The position numbers were made by a program, and so were the translations under genes. Below, piece by piece: positions 53,579 through 61,928 of a DNA stretch of 64,000 nt. Source of the DNA: Nocardioides mangrovi (GTDB taxonomy: Bacteria > Actinomycetota > Actinomycetes > Propionibacteriales > Nocardioidaceae). The notes under the pieces are model-generated. The model had not been told where the DNA came from. It made no database searches and was given only the letters and a program-made list of their open reading frames with translations. The stretch's first letter is position 1. Each line of letters starts with the position of its first letter. Location of the stretch: assembly GCF_020073815.1 (NCBI RefSeq), contig NZ_JAIQZJ010000005.1, positions 62,001-126,000 on the forward strand, read 5' to 3'.

Positions 53579-54538
53579 GTGAGCGAGATGACCTACCGCC
53601 CCCTGGGTGACTCGGGCCTGATGGTGAGCGCGGTCGGGATCGGCTGCAACGCGTTCAGCCGGCGGGTGGACCTCGACGGGGTGCGCGGCATCCTGGCCGC
53701 GGCCCGGGACACCGGTGTGACGCTGCTCGACACGGCCGACATCTACGGCGCGCCGCCGGGTGCTTCGGAGGAGCTGCTGGGAGAGGCGCTCGCCGGACAG
53801 CGCGACGAGTTCGTGCTGGCCACGAAGTTCGGCATGGACATGCAGGGCGCCAACGGCAACGACTTCGGCGCGCGCGCCTCGCGCCGCTACGTGCGCCGCG
53901 CGGTCGAGGCGTCGCTGCGGCGGCTCGGGACCGACCACATCGACCTCTACCAGCTGCACACCCCCGACGGTGTGACGCCGATCGAGGAGACGCTCTCGGC
54001 GCTGACCGACCTGGTCCGCGAGGGCAAGGTCCGCTACCTCGGCTGCTCCAACTTCGACGGCTGGCAGGTCGCCGACGCCGCGTGGACCGCGCGTACGGCG
54101 GGCCTCGAGGGCTTCGTGTCGGTGCAGAACCGCTACTCGCTGCTCGACCGCACCGTCGAGGACGAGGTGGTCCCCGCGTGCGAGGAGTACGGCCTCGGCG
54201 TCCTGCCGTTCTTCCCGCTGGAGTACGGCCTGCTGACCGGCAAGTACCGCCGGGGAGAGGCCGCGCCCGCCGGCTCCCGCGCCGACCTCGACCCGAGCCG
54301 ATCGTCCTGGCTGGCCACCGCGGACTGGGACCGCATCGAGGCCTTCGAGGCGTACGCCGCCGCCCGCGACCTCAGCCCGCTCGACGTCGCCATCGCCGGG
54401 CTCGCCGCCCAGCCCGCCGTCGCCTCGGTCATCTCGGGCGCGACCTCCGGCGACCAGGTGCGCGCCAACGCCGCGGCGCTGCGCTGGGAGCCGTCCGAGG
54501 AGGACCTGGTCGAGCTGGACGCAGTCACGACCGGTTGA
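53579..54538 (+). CDS. Aldo/keto reductase
   Basis: 319 residues from GTG 53579. Catalytic tetrad by motif: Asp and Tyr in LDTADIYG (D51, Y56), Lys in LATKFG, His in YQLHTPD. NADPH-binding C-terminal SVISGATSGDQVRANAAAL is typical. AKRs reduce aldehydes or ketones with NADPH. It lies after the GMC/ALDH pair but has its own upstream region of 112 bp, so it may be separately expressed. The LigB-type gene converges 14 bp away. Confidence 0.9.
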   Translation: MSEMTYRPLGDSGLMVSAVGIGCNAFSRRVDLDGVRGILAAARDTGVTLLDTADIYGAPPGASEELLGEALAGQRDEFVLATKFGMDMQGANGNDFGARASRRYVRRAVEASLRRLGTDHIDLYQLHTPDGVTPIEETLSALTDLVREGKVRYLGCSNFDGWQVADAAWTARTAGLEGFVSVQNRYSLLDRTVEDEVVPACEEYGLGVLPFFPLEYGLLTGKYRRGEAAPAGSRADLDPSRSSWLATADWDRIEAFEAYAAARDLSPLDVAIAGLAAQPAVASVISGATSGDQVRANAAALRWEPSEEDLVELDAVTTG

Positions 54539-54552
54539 GTCCGGACTCGACC

Positions 54553-55323
54553 TCAGGCGACTTGCAGCGACCGCTTCGAGAGGCCCATCCAGAAGCCGTC
54601 GATGACCTGGAGGCCGGGGGCCTCGGGGTCGGTGGCGGCGCCGAGCGTGACGAAGAGCGGCGTGTAGTGCTCGACGGTCGGGTGGGCGTAGGGGAGTCCG
54701 GGGGCTTGGTGGCGGTAGTCGGCGAGGGCGTCGACGTCGCCGCGGGCGAGCGCCTCGCCGGCCCAGGTGTCGAAGTCGGCCGACCAGCCGGGGACGGCCG
54801 CGTCGATGCGCCACTCGGTGAGGAACGGCAGGCCGTGGGTGAGGAAGCCGGAGCCGATGATGAGCACACCCTCGTCGCGCAGCGGGCGCAGCCGGGCGCC
54901 GAGCTCCATCAGCTTCACCGGGTCGTCGGTCGGCAGCGACATCTGGAGGACCGGGATGTCCGCGTCGGGGTACATGATCCGCAGCGGCACCCACGCCCCG
55001 TGGTCGAGCCCGCGCGAGGTGTGCTGGTGCACCGGCTCGGTCGCCGGCATCATCGCGGCGATCCGGGTCGCGAGCGCGGTGGCGTCGGGGGTCTCGTAGG
55101 TCATCCGGTAGTACTTCGGGTCGAAGCCGCCGAAGTCGTAGACCAGCGGCGCCCGGCTCGCGGACAGCATCACCGGCGCGGACTCCCAGTGGGCGCTGAC
55201 GATCAGGATCGCCTTCGGGCGCGGCAGGTCCTGTGCCCAGGCGGCGAGCTGTCCCGACCAGGTGGGGTCGTCGAGGAGCGGCGGCGCGCCGTGGCCGATG
55301 TAGAGAGCGGGCATCCGGGTCAT
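54553..55323 (-). CDS. LigB-family extradiol dioxygenase (DODA/YgiD type)
   Basis: 256 residues from ATG 55323. Class III extradiol ring-cleavage fold: metal-site His residues in YIGHGAPPLL, IVSAHWES and SGFLTHGLPFL, and the DHGAWVPLRIMYPDADIPV segment. These enzymes use Fe or Zn; YgiD members open DOPA-like catechols, although some act in other roles. A 6+4+6 inverted repeat lies 13 bp upstream. ung is upstream on the same strand with 28 bp between, so they may be one transcript. Confidence 0.88.
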   Translation of the reverse strand: MTRMPALYIGHGAPPLLDDPTWSGQLAAWAQDLPRPKAILIVSAHWESAPVMLSASRAPLVYDFGGFDPKYYRMTYETPDATALATRIAAMMPATEPVHQHTSRGLDHGAWVPLRIMYPDADIPVLQMSLPTDDPVKLMELGARLRPLRDEGVLIIGSGFLTHGLPFLTEWRIDAAVPGWSADFDTWAGEALARGDVDALADYRHQAPGLPYAHPTVEHYTPLFVTLGAATDPEAPGLQVIDGFWMGLSKRSLQVA

Positions 55324-55335
55324 GATCACTCCAAT

Positions 55336-55351
55336 GGTTGAGACTTCAACC
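55336..55351. promoter_or_regulatory. Inverted repeat upstream of LigB-type gene
   Basis: GGTTGA-GACT-TCAACC is a perfect 16-bp palindrome with a 4-bp centre, 13 bp before the start codon and touching the ung stop. It is placed like an operator, perhaps for a MerR or MarR-type regulator. Confidence 0.5.
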
Positions 55352-56056
55352 TTATTCCGACGCGTCCCCCGGCGGAAGGGACCAGTCGACCGGAGATCCG
55401 CCCTGCTGCTCCAGCAGCGTGTTGGCGGCACTGAAGGGTCGCGACCCGAAGAAGCCCCGGTACGCCGAGAGTGGCGACGGGTGCGCCGACTCCACGGACG
55501 GGATCGGATCGAGGAGTGGCTTGAGCTTCCGGGCGTCGGAGCCCCAGAGGATCGCCGTACAGGGGCCGCCGCGGGCGGCCAGCGCCGCGATCGCCCGCTC
55601 GGTGATCGGCTCCCAGCCGCGACCGCGGTGGCTGTTCGACGCGCCCGGTTGGACGGTGAGGCTCCGGTTGAGCAGCATCACGCCCTGGTCGGCCCAGGCG
55701 GTCAGGTCGCCGTGCCGCGGCGGCATGATGTCGAGGTCGGAGCGGAGCTCGGTGTAGATGTTGACCAGGCTCGGCGGGAGCGGCCACACGTCGCGACGGA
55801 CGGCGAAGCTCAGCCCGATCGGGTGCTGCGGGTTCGGGTAGGGGTCCTGGCCCACGATCAGCACCCGCACGTCGGCGAGTGGCCGCTCGAAGGCCCGGAA
55901 GACCCGGTCGCCGCTCGGCTGGTAGCCGCGGCCGGCCGCGAGCTCCTCGCGCAGGAAGCGGCCCATCCCCGCGATCTGCTCGTCGACCGGCGCCAGTGCC
56001 TCGGCCCAGTCCGCGGCCATCAGGCCCTGGTCGACGAGTCCCGCGAGCGCGCTCAC
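55352..56056 (-). CDS. ung: Uracil-DNA glycosylase, family 1
   Basis: 234 residues from GTG 56056. Water-activating GQDPYPNP (Asp about 71), uracil-binding [11 protein letters not shown] and leucine-intercalation loop [10 protein letters not shown] are the family 1 UDG motifs. It removes uracil from DNA in base-excision repair. It is followed by the LigB-type gene and preceded by the thioesterase gene, all on the minus strand. Confidence 0.96.
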   Translation of the reverse strand: MSALAGLVDQGLMAADWAEALAPVDEQIAGMGRFLREELAAGRGYQPSGDRVFRAFERPLADVRVLIVGQDPYPNPQHPIGLSFAVRRDVWPLPPSLVNIYTELRSDLDIMPPRHGDLTAWADQGVMLLNRSLTVQPGASNSHRGRGWEPITERAIAALAARGGPCTAILWGSDARKLKPLLDPIPSVESAHPSPLSAYRGFFGSRPFSAANTLLEQQGGSPVDWSLPPGDASE

Positions 56057-56077
56057 GCCCCGCAGCCTAGAAGAGGG

Positions 56078-56530
56078 TCAGGCGAAGATCATGCAGCTCG
56101 AGGTCGCGTGCGCGACCAGCTTGCCCCGGGCGTCGACGAGCTGCGCCTCCGCGAGCGCCGTACGACGCCCGCGCTGGAGCACCTTGCCGACGGCCGTCAG
56201 GCGGCCCGAGTCGACGGTGGCGGGCCGCAGGAACTTCACCGACAGGTCGAGGGAGGTGTAGCCCTCGCCGGGCGCCAGGGTCGAGTGCACGGAGCAGCCC
56301 GCCGCGGTGTCGAGCAGCGTGGAGATGACGCCGCCGTGGACCGTGCCGAGCGGGTTGTAGTGACGGTGCTCGGGGTCGAGCGACACCGACATGGAGCCGT
56401 GCTCGCCGTCGAAGTCGACCATGCCGAGGGTCTCGGCGATCGGCGCCGGGGGGAGCAGGCCGTCGCGGATGGCCATGAGCTGGTCGAGGCCGCTCATCGC
56501 GGCCAGGTCGAGCGGCTGGGTCTGCGTCAT
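56078..56530 (-). CDS. PaaI-type hotdog thioesterase
   Basis: 150 residues from ATG 56530. Hotdog fold with GTVHGGVISTLLDTAAG (HGG helix with active-site Asp) and LSVKFLRPA strand. PaaI-type enzymes hydrolyse acyl-CoA thioesters, often aromatic. It is divergent from the HxlR regulator with 57 bp between; an 8-bp inverted repeat lies in that space, suggesting HxlR control. Substrate unknown. The ung start lies 21 bp beyond its stop on the same strand. Confidence 0.87.
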   Translation of the reverse strand: MTQTQPLDLAAMSGLDQLMAIRDGLLPPAPIAETLGMVDFDGEHGSMSVSLDPEHRHYNPLGTVHGGVISTLLDTAAGCSVHSTLAPGEGYTSLDLSVKFLRPATVDSGRLTAVGKVLQRGRRTALAEAQLVDARGKLVAHATSSCMIFA

Positions 56531-56531
56531 G

Positions 56532-56559
56532 GACCCAGCGTGTCCCCGCTTGCTGGGTC
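56532..56559. promoter_or_regulatory. Inverted repeat between thioesterase and HxlR genes
   Basis: GACCCAGC (56532-56539) and GCTGGGTC (56552-56559) are perfect inverted arms with 12 bp between. Location over the divergent promoters fits an HxlR operator. A TTGACA on the minus strand (56560-56565) could be the thioesterase -35. Confidence 0.55.
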
Positions 56560-56587
56560 TGTCAACAAGACTCAGGTGAACTAGCAT

Positions 56588-57091
56588 GTGACCATGCCCA
56601 CCGAGCCCGAGGTCCTGGAGATCCCCGCGCTGGCCTGGTCGACCGCCAACTGCACGGTCGGCCGGGCGATGGGCGTGCTCGGCGAGCGCTGGACCTTCGT
56701 CGTGCTGCGCGAGGTCTTCAACGGCGTACGGCGCTTCGACGACATCCAGCGGCACAGCGGCATCCCGCGCCAGGTGCTCAGCGACCGGCTCGCCACGCTG
56801 GTCGGGGAGGGCGTCCTCGACCGCCGGCCCTACCGCCCGCCGGGCGGGCGCGAGCGGCACGAGTACCGCCTCACTCCCAAGGGCTTCGACCTCTACCCGG
56901 TCCTGGTCGCCATCGCCGACTGGGGCGCGCGCTACCTCGCCGACCCCGCCGGCCCGCCCGTCGAGGTCGAGCACCGCGGCTGCGGCGAGCTCGTCCACGC
57001 CGAGCTCGTCTGCGAGGCCGGCCACCGGCTCGCCGACCGCCGCGAGGCCGCGCCGCGACCCGGTCCGGGAGCCGTCCCCGCTCAGAAGTGA
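56588..57091 (+). CDS. HxlR-family winged-helix transcriptional regulator
   Basis: 167 residues from GTG 56588 (ATG 56594 also possible). HxlR pattern: N-terminal Cys in TANCTVGRAMGVLGERWTFVVLREVF, FDDIQRHSGIPRQVLSDRLATL recognition helix and EYRLTPKGFDLYPVLVAIADWG wing. The conserved Cys suggests thiol or aldehyde sensing as in HxlR. The C-terminal 40 residues hold further Cys residues (RGCGEL, LVCEAGH), which is not seen in the basic fold and may bind metal. Likely controls the divergent thioesterase. Ends overlapping the propeller gene by 10 bp. Confidence 0.88.
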   Translation: MTMPTEPEVLEIPALAWSTANCTVGRAMGVLGERWTFVVLREVFNGVRRFDDIQRHSGIPRQVLSDRLATLVGEGVLDRRPYRPPGGRERHEYRLTPKGFDLYPVLVAIADWGARYLADPAGPPVEVEHRGCGELVHAELVCEAGHRLADRREAAPRPGPGAVPAQK

Positions 57092-58125
57092 GCTGACTTC
57101 GGCAGGTACGGCGCGCGCCCGCGCTCGCCCACGTCGACCGCCAGGATCGCCTGGTGTGAGGCGTCGCCGGCGATCGCGGACTGGTTGGCGACCAGCACCT
57201 CGGTGCCGAGGAAGGTCGCGCTGCACGGGGTGTCGAAGGGGATGTCCGAGCCGTTGTCGCCGGTGAGGGCGGTGCCGATCCGCTGGACCTCCTCGCCCGT
57301 GCCGGTCAGCTCGACGAGCTGGTTGGCGAGGCCGGCGAGCGCGACGTAGAGGTGCCCGGACCGGCCGAGGCCGAAGCCGTCCGGGAGGTCGCCCGGCTGC
57401 GAGGTCCACAGCGTCGCGAGCTCGCCGGGCTTGCCGTTGGCCTTGACCGGCAGGGAGTAGAGGTGCCCGTTGGTCGGCAGGGTGCTGCCGTCCGAGGCGT
57501 TCTGCTGGGCGATCACCAGGTCGCCGCGGCCGGGCCGGTAGCGGATGCCGGTGGTGCCGAACTCGATCGCGCCCTCCAGGGCGGGCGACTCGAACCACCG
57601 CTCGGGCTTGCGTGAGCCGGCGGGCAGCCGCCAGACGACACCGTCGCCGTAGTCGGTGACGTAGAGATCACCGTGCGGGCCCCACGTGGCGTAGTTGGGG
57701 ATCGCGCCGTCGGGGAAGCGGGCGACCGTGCGGAAGCGGCCGGTGCGCACGTCGAGGGTGCGGACCGACGCCGTCGAGGTCTCGAGCAGCACCAGACGTC
57801 CCGAGCGCGTCTGGTTGGCGACCTGGACGCCGTGGTCCGCATCCAGCCGCTGCGCTGGCAGCGTCCACGACCGCAGCAGCGTCCCGTCGCTGCTCCACTC
57901 GAAGACCTTCGACGGCGCCGAGCTCCCGGAGTCGGTGTACGTGCCGGCGTAGACGCGGCCGTTGGTGTGCACGTGCACGTACGCCGGGAAGCCGGGTGCG
58001 GGCACCAGGGAGAAGACCGTGGTGGTGGGAGTGGCCGGCTCCGCGGGGGCCGCGGCGGCGGGGCCGCCCGCCGCCAGCAGGAGCGCGACGGCGGCGACCA
58101 GGAGGCTCCGCACCCGGGTCGTCAT
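57082..58125 (-). CDS. Secreted SMP-30/ScyD-like beta-propeller protein
   Basis: 347 residues from ATG 58125. Signal peptide RVRSLLVAAVALLLAAGG, cleaved near AAAAP. Repeated blades with G-D-L-Y-V-T-D and G-H-L-Y-V-A-L patterns suggest a five- or six-blade propeller of the gluconolactonase/SMP-30 or ScyD/ScyE kind. No clear lactonase metal-site residues were recognised. The start overlaps the amine oxidase stop (ATGA), so the two are co-translated. Possibly an extracellular partner or binding module for the oxidase. Confidence 0.8.
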   Translation of the reverse strand: MTTRVRSLLVAAVALLLAAGGPAAAAPAEPATPTTTVFSLVPAPGFPAYVHVHTNGRVYAGTYTDSGSSAPSKVFEWSSDGTLLRSWTLPAQRLDADHGVQVANQTRSGRLVLLETSTASVRTLDVRTGRFRTVARFPDGAIPNYATWGPHGDLYVTDYGDGVVWRLPAGSRKPERWFESPALEGAIEFGTTGIRYRPGRGDLVIAQQNASDGSTLPTNGHLYSLPVKANGKPGELATLWTSQPGDLPDGFGLGRSGHLYVALAGLANQLVELTGTGEEVQRIGTALTGDNGSDIPFDTPCSATFLGTEVLVANQSAIAGDASHQAILAVDVGERGRAPYLPKSAHF

Positions 58126-59636
58126 CGCAGCTGCTCCGCCACCTCGATCGCGGCCCGCTCGCCGGCGCGGACCGCGCCGTCCATGTAGCCGGTCCAGTAC
58201 GTCGAGGTCTCGGTGCCGGCCCAGTGCACCCTGCCGAACGGCTTCCGGATCGACGGCCCGAACTGCACCATCGTGCCCGGCGCGTAGTTGGCCACCGGCG
58301 CGCCCGTCGTCCAGCGCTCCTTGGTCCAGTCGTGCTCGACGTAGTCGATCGGGTGCAGGGCCTCCTCGCCGAAGAGGGCGGCGAAGCCCTCGAGGATCGC
58401 CTGCCTGCGCTGGTCCTTCGGCAGGACGCCGTACTCGCGCCAGGTCGCGCCGCCGACGAAGGCGAGCAGCACGCCGGGCTCGCCGGTCTTGGGCGAGTTG
58501 TCGAAGACCGCCCGGGCCGCGCCGGAGTCGTTGAGGCCGAAGCCGTTGAGGCCGGCGTCGCGCCAGAAGGGCTTCTTGTAGACCGCGTCGCACTTCATCA
58601 GCTGGCCCATGTCGAGGTGGCGCAGCAGCTGGAGCCGCTTGGTCGGGAGGTGGGGGAACCAGTCGATGTCGAGCACGAGCGGCGGCGGCGCGGCGACGAT
58701 CACCCGCTTGGCGCGGACGGTGCCGCGGTCGCTGTGGACCTCGACCCGGCCGTGCTGCTGGACGATCCGGCGGACGGGCGCGTGCAGGGTGACGATGTCG
58801 CCGAGCTTCTTGGCCAGGCCGAGCGGGATGAGCTGGGAGCCACCCACGATCCGGCTCTCCTGGGCGCCGTCCGCGGTGTCGGAGTTGCGCGAGAAGGTGC
58901 CGACGTTGGTCTCGTTGCCCGAGCAGGCGACGTACCAGAGCACGTAGAGGAGTGAGAGCTCGTCGGGGTCGGCGCCGAAGCCCGGCTGGGTCCAGCTCTT
59001 GATGAGGTTCTCGATGCCGTCGGCGTTGATCGCGTTGGCACGGATCCACTCGCCGAGCGTCTGCTGGTCCCAATCGGCGGCGCTCTCGTGGGTCCACGGC
59101 GCGTCGACCGGGATCTCGGCGGCCATCGAGTCGATCCGGCTCAGCAGCACGGCCGCGTCGGGCAGGATCGTGGGGTCCGGAGGCACGGTGCCGGAGTACT
59201 CCTGGCGACCGGTCAGCGACGAGACGTAGACGCTGTTGCCCTCGTTGTACTCCTGGAAGGTCCTGACCCCGAGCTCCTTCGCGAGCTTCAGGACGTGGTC
59301 CTGGGTCGGCCCGACGAAGGCGCCGCCGGACTCGATCGTGGCGCCGCGGGTGCCCGGGCCGGACAGGTGGTGGTTGAGCACCCGGCCGCCGACCCGTCCG
59401 CGTGCCTCGAGCAGCACGACGTCGAGCCCCTTCGCGGCCAGCTTGCGCGCGGCCACGAGGCCGGAGATGCCGCCACCGACCACGACCGCGTCGGCGGTCG
59501 CGGGCAGCCGGCCCTGCCGGGAGCTCGCGGCGACGGCCTCGTGCAGGGCGCCGGTGCCGACGGCGAGGCCGACGGCGGACGCGCCGCCCAGCAGCGCGCG
59601 GCGGCCCAGGGAGCGGGGAGTCGTGGGAGCCGACAT
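58122..59636 (-). CDS. Tat-exported flavin monoamine oxidase family protein
   Basis: 504 residues from ATG 59636 with GGAGGT upstream. N-terminal SLGRRALLGGASAVGLAVG is a twin-arginine signal. FAD Rossmann motif ADAVVVGGGISGLVAARKL, VVLLEARGRVGGRV, and C-terminal HWAGTETSTYWTGYMDGAVRAGERAA are the MAO signature. It oxidises amines (polyamine, tyramine or similar) with oxygen, outside the membrane. The FAD-covalent Cys of some MAOs is not apparent. It is divergent from the TetR gene and co-translated with the secreted propeller protein. Confidence 0.88.
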   Translation of the reverse strand: MSAPTTPRSLGRRALLGGASAVGLAVGTGALHEAVAASSRQGRLPATADAVVVGGGISGLVAARKLAAKGLDVVLLEARGRVGGRVLNHHLSGPGTRGATIESGGAFVGPTQDHVLKLAKELGVRTFQEYNEGNSVYVSSLTGRQEYSGTVPPDPTILPDAAVLLSRIDSMAAEIPVDAPWTHESAADWDQQTLGEWIRANAINADGIENLIKSWTQPGFGADPDELSLLYVLWYVACSGNETNVGTFSRNSDTADGAQESRIVGGSQLIPLGLAKKLGDIVTLHAPVRRIVQQHGRVEVHSDRGTVRAKRVIVAAPPPLVLDIDWFPHLPTKRLQLLRHLDMGQLMKCDAVYKKPFWRDAGLNGFGLNDSGAARAVFDNSPKTGEPGVLLAFVGGATWREYGVLPKDQRRQAILEGFAALFGEEALHPIDYVEHDWTKERWTTGAPVANYAPGTMVQFGPSIRKPFGRVHWAGTETSTYWTGYMDGAVRAGERAAIEVAEQLR

Positions 59637-59653
59637 GTGCACCTCCGTTAAAC

Positions 59654-59668
59654 CTGAATATGTGTCAG
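59654..59668. promoter_or_regulatory. Inverted repeat in amine oxidase/TetR intergenic region
   Basis: CTGAATATGTGTCAG has arms CTGA/TCAG with partial symmetry inside. It sits in the 60-bp divergent space where a TetR operator is expected. A TACAGT hexamer (59684-59689) lies just before the TetR start and could be its -10. Confidence 0.5.
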
Positions 59669-59696
59669 ATTCTTGTTTTGACCCTACAGTGGGGTC

Positions 59697-60332
59697 ATGT
59701 CGTCCGTGAAGCCGTCTGCGACGGGCATCACTCGCCGGGTGCCGCGCCAGGAGCGCAGTCGCCGCCGGGTCGAGGACCTCCTCGACGCGGCGGCCCGGCT
59801 GGTGGTCGAGCACGGGGTCGAGGCCCTGACCACCCGTGACATCGCCACGGCCGCCGGGGCTCCGGTCGCCTCGCTCTACCAGTACTTCGCCGACAAGGAG
59901 GACGTCCTCCTCGCGCTGGCACAACGAGACATGGCCGAGATGGACACGCAGGTAGCGGCCGACCTCGCGGAGGTCGAGGTGCTCTCGGTGCGCAGCCTGG
60001 TGCGGACCACGATGCTCGCCTTCGTGCAGGTCTACCGCCGCCGCCCCGCCTTCGTGGAGATCTACCTGCGCGGCCGCACCAACCCCGCGCTGCACCGCTT
60101 CGGCCGCGACCACAACCGCCAGATCGCCGAGGGTCTGCGTGCCTACGCACTCGAGTCCGAGATCGCCCACGACGAGCTCACGGTCCAGGCCGCGGAGCTC
60201 GCGGTTGAGGTCGGGGACCGGATCTTCCAGCTCGCCTACGAGGACGACATCGAGGGCGACGACGCCCTCATCGAGGAGGGCATCGCGATGGTCACCGCCT
60301 ACCTGCAGCGCTTCGAGGCGACCCGTGCGTGA
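59697..60332 (+). CDS. TetR/AcrR-family transcriptional regulator
   Basis: 211 residues. N-terminal HTH (RRVEDLLDAAARLVVEHG then TTRDIATAAGAPVASLYQYFADKEDVLLAL) is canonical TetR. The helical C-terminal ligand domain is specific and gives no ligand clue. It is divergent from the amine oxidase, which it probably represses. The aldolase gene overlaps its stop by 8 nt, so the regulator is first in a three-gene operon with aldolase and kinase. Confidence 0.9.
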   Translation: MSSVKPSATGITRRVPRQERSRRRVEDLLDAAARLVVEHGVEALTTRDIATAAGAPVASLYQYFADKEDVLLALAQRDMAEMDTQVAADLAEVEVLSVRSLVRTTMLAFVQVYRRRPAFVEIYLRGRTNPALHRFGRDHNRQIAEGLRAYALESEIAHDELTVQAAELAVEVGDRIFQLAYEDDIEGDDALIEEGIAMVTAYLQRFEATRA

Positions 60333-60960
60333 CGACGTGGCCGTGGCCGCCCGCCGGCTCGCGGACGAGGGCCTGCTCGTCGGGACGGCGGGCAACGTGT
60401 CGGTCCGGGACGGCGACCGCGTCGCGGTCACCGGCACCGGAGTCGTCCTCGGCCGGTGCACGCCCGACGACGTGACGATCGTGTCGACGAGCGGCGAGGT
60501 CCTCGAGGGTGCGCTGGTCCCGACGTCCGAGCTCGACCTCCACCTCGGGGTGTACGCCGCCACCGGCACCGGGGCGGTCGTGCACACCCACGCGCCCTAC
60601 TCCACCGCCGTGGCCTGCGTCCTCGCCGAGCTGCCGGTGCTGCACTACCAGCAGCTCACCCTCGGCGGAGCGGTGCGCGTCGCGCCGTACGCCACCTTCG
60701 GCACCCCCGAGCTCGCCCGCCACGTGGTCGCCGCGCTCGACGGGCGCCAGGCGGCGCTGATGTCCAACCACGGCTCCGTCGCGCTCGGCGACACCCTCGA
60801 CCGTGCGGTCGAGCACGCGCTGCTGCTCGAGTGGCTCGCCCGCCTGCACGTGCACGCGTCCACGCTCGGCACCCCGCGCGTGCTCACCGACGAGCAACAG
60901 GCCGACGTCATCACCCAGGCCCTCGCCCGCAACTACGGCACCCCCCAGGAGAACCCGTGA
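60325..60960 (+). CDS. Class II aldolase/adducin family protein (FucA-like)
   Basis: 211 residues from GTG 60325, overlapping the TetR stop by 8 nt. Family motifs GNVSVRDG, PTSELDLHLGVY with Glu base, zinc ligands HTHAPYSTA and the C-terminal NHGSVALG are present. Members cleave fuculose- or ribulose-phosphates to dihydroxyacetone phosphate and an aldehyde, or act on related sugar phosphates. Likely works with the next-gene sugar kinase, whose product it may cleave. Confidence 0.9.
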   Translation: MRDDVAVAARRLADEGLLVGTAGNVSVRDGDRVAVTGTGVVLGRCTPDDVTIVSTSGEVLEGALVPTSELDLHLGVYAATGTGAVVHTHAPYSTAVACVLAELPVLHYQQLTLGGAVRVAPYATFGTPELARHVVAALDGRQAALMSNHGSVALGDTLDRAVEHALLLEWLARLHVHASTLGTPRVLTDEQQADVITQALARNYGTPQENP

Positions 60961-61895
60961 CTGACATGAAGATCGCGACCGTCGGCGTCCACGTCCTCGA
61001 CACCCACGTCATCGGCATCGAGTCGATTCCCGCGAGCTCGGACGGCCAGCTCGTCGAGACGATCCGCTGGTCGCCCGCGGGCACGGCCGGAGGTACGGCG
61101 GTGGTGCTCGCCCGCCTGGGCGCCGAGGTGCGGAGCCACGGCGCGGTCGGTGACGACCCGATCGCCGACGCCCTGCTGGCGCTGCTCGCGAAGGAGGGCG
61201 TCGACGTCGCCGGGCTGGTCCGCAAGCCCGCGCACCAGACCTCGTCGTCCGTGCTCCCGGTGCGCCCCAACGGCGACCGCCCGGCGTGGCACTGCATCGG
61301 CGCCAACGGCGCCTTCACCCTCGACGACCTCGACCTCGCAAGCCTCGACGACCGCACCCACGTGCACCTGGGTGGGCCGGAGTTCCTCGGTGGCGAGGCG
61401 GCCGGGCAGCTGCTCGCCCACGCGCGCGCTGCGGGCGCGACCACCTCGCTCGACATCCTCGCGCCGGGCGATCCGGACATGCTCGCCTGGATCGCGGACG
61501 CCCTGCCGCACACCGACTTCCTGCTCCCCAACGACGAGCAGGTGCTCGGCTTCACCGGCGCCGCGTCGCTCGTCGACGGCGCGAAGGCCCTCGTCGCCGG
61601 GGGCGCGGGTTGCGTCGCGGTGACCCAGGGCGCCCGGGGTGCGCTGGTGGTCACCGCCGACGAGGTGGTCGAGGTGCCGGCGTACGCCGTCGACGTCGTC
61701 GACACCACCGGCTGCGGCGACGCGTTCTCGGCCGGCTTCCTGCGCGGGCTCTCGCTCGGGCGGGACCTGCGCGGCGCGGCGGAGCTCGGCTGCGCCACCG
61801 CGGCGCAGGTCGCCGGCGGCCTCGGCACCGACGCCGGGAGCTACGACCTCGCCGCGGTCGAGGCGTTCGCCGCCTCCGCGGCGACGAAGGGCTGA
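60957..61895 (+). CDS. PfkB-family carbohydrate kinase
   Basis: 312 residues from GTG 60957, overlapping the aldolase stop by 4 nt; an ATG three codons later (MKIATVG) is also possible. Ribokinase fold: SPAGTAGGTAVVLARLGAEV near the N-terminus, HLGGPEFLGG, LLPNDEQVLGFTG and catalytic DTTGCGDAFSAGFLRGL with Asp base (GxGD). It should phosphorylate a sugar. Together with the aldolase it suggests uptake or breakdown of an uncommon sugar, under TetR control; substrate unknown. Confidence 0.9.
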   Translation: MTDMKIATVGVHVLDTHVIGIESIPASSDGQLVETIRWSPAGTAGGTAVVLARLGAEVRSHGAVGDDPIADALLALLAKEGVDVAGLVRKPAHQTSSSVLPVRPNGDRPAWHCIGANGAFTLDDLDLASLDDRTHVHLGGPEFLGGEAAGQLLAHARAAGATTSLDILAPGDPDMLAWIADALPHTDFLLPNDEQVLGFTGAASLVDGAKALVAGGAGCVAVTQGARGALVVTADEVVEVPAYAVDVVDTTGCGDAFSAGFLRGLSLGRDLRGAAELGCATAAQVAGGLGTDAGSYDLAAVEAFAASAATKG

Positions 61896-61904
61896 CCGGC
61901 GACG

Positions 61905-61918
61905 AAGAACGCGTTCTA
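61905..61918 (+). promoter_or_regulatory. KstR-like palindrome before secreted unknown protein
   Basis: AAGAACGCGTTCTA differs from TnnAACnnGTTnnA only at the first base; the AGAACGCGTTCT core is a perfect 12-bp palindrome. It ends 11 bp before the GTG start at 61929, so it could overlap the promoter or be a repressor site. Confidence 0.45.
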
Positions 61919-61928
61919 CAGTGACCGC

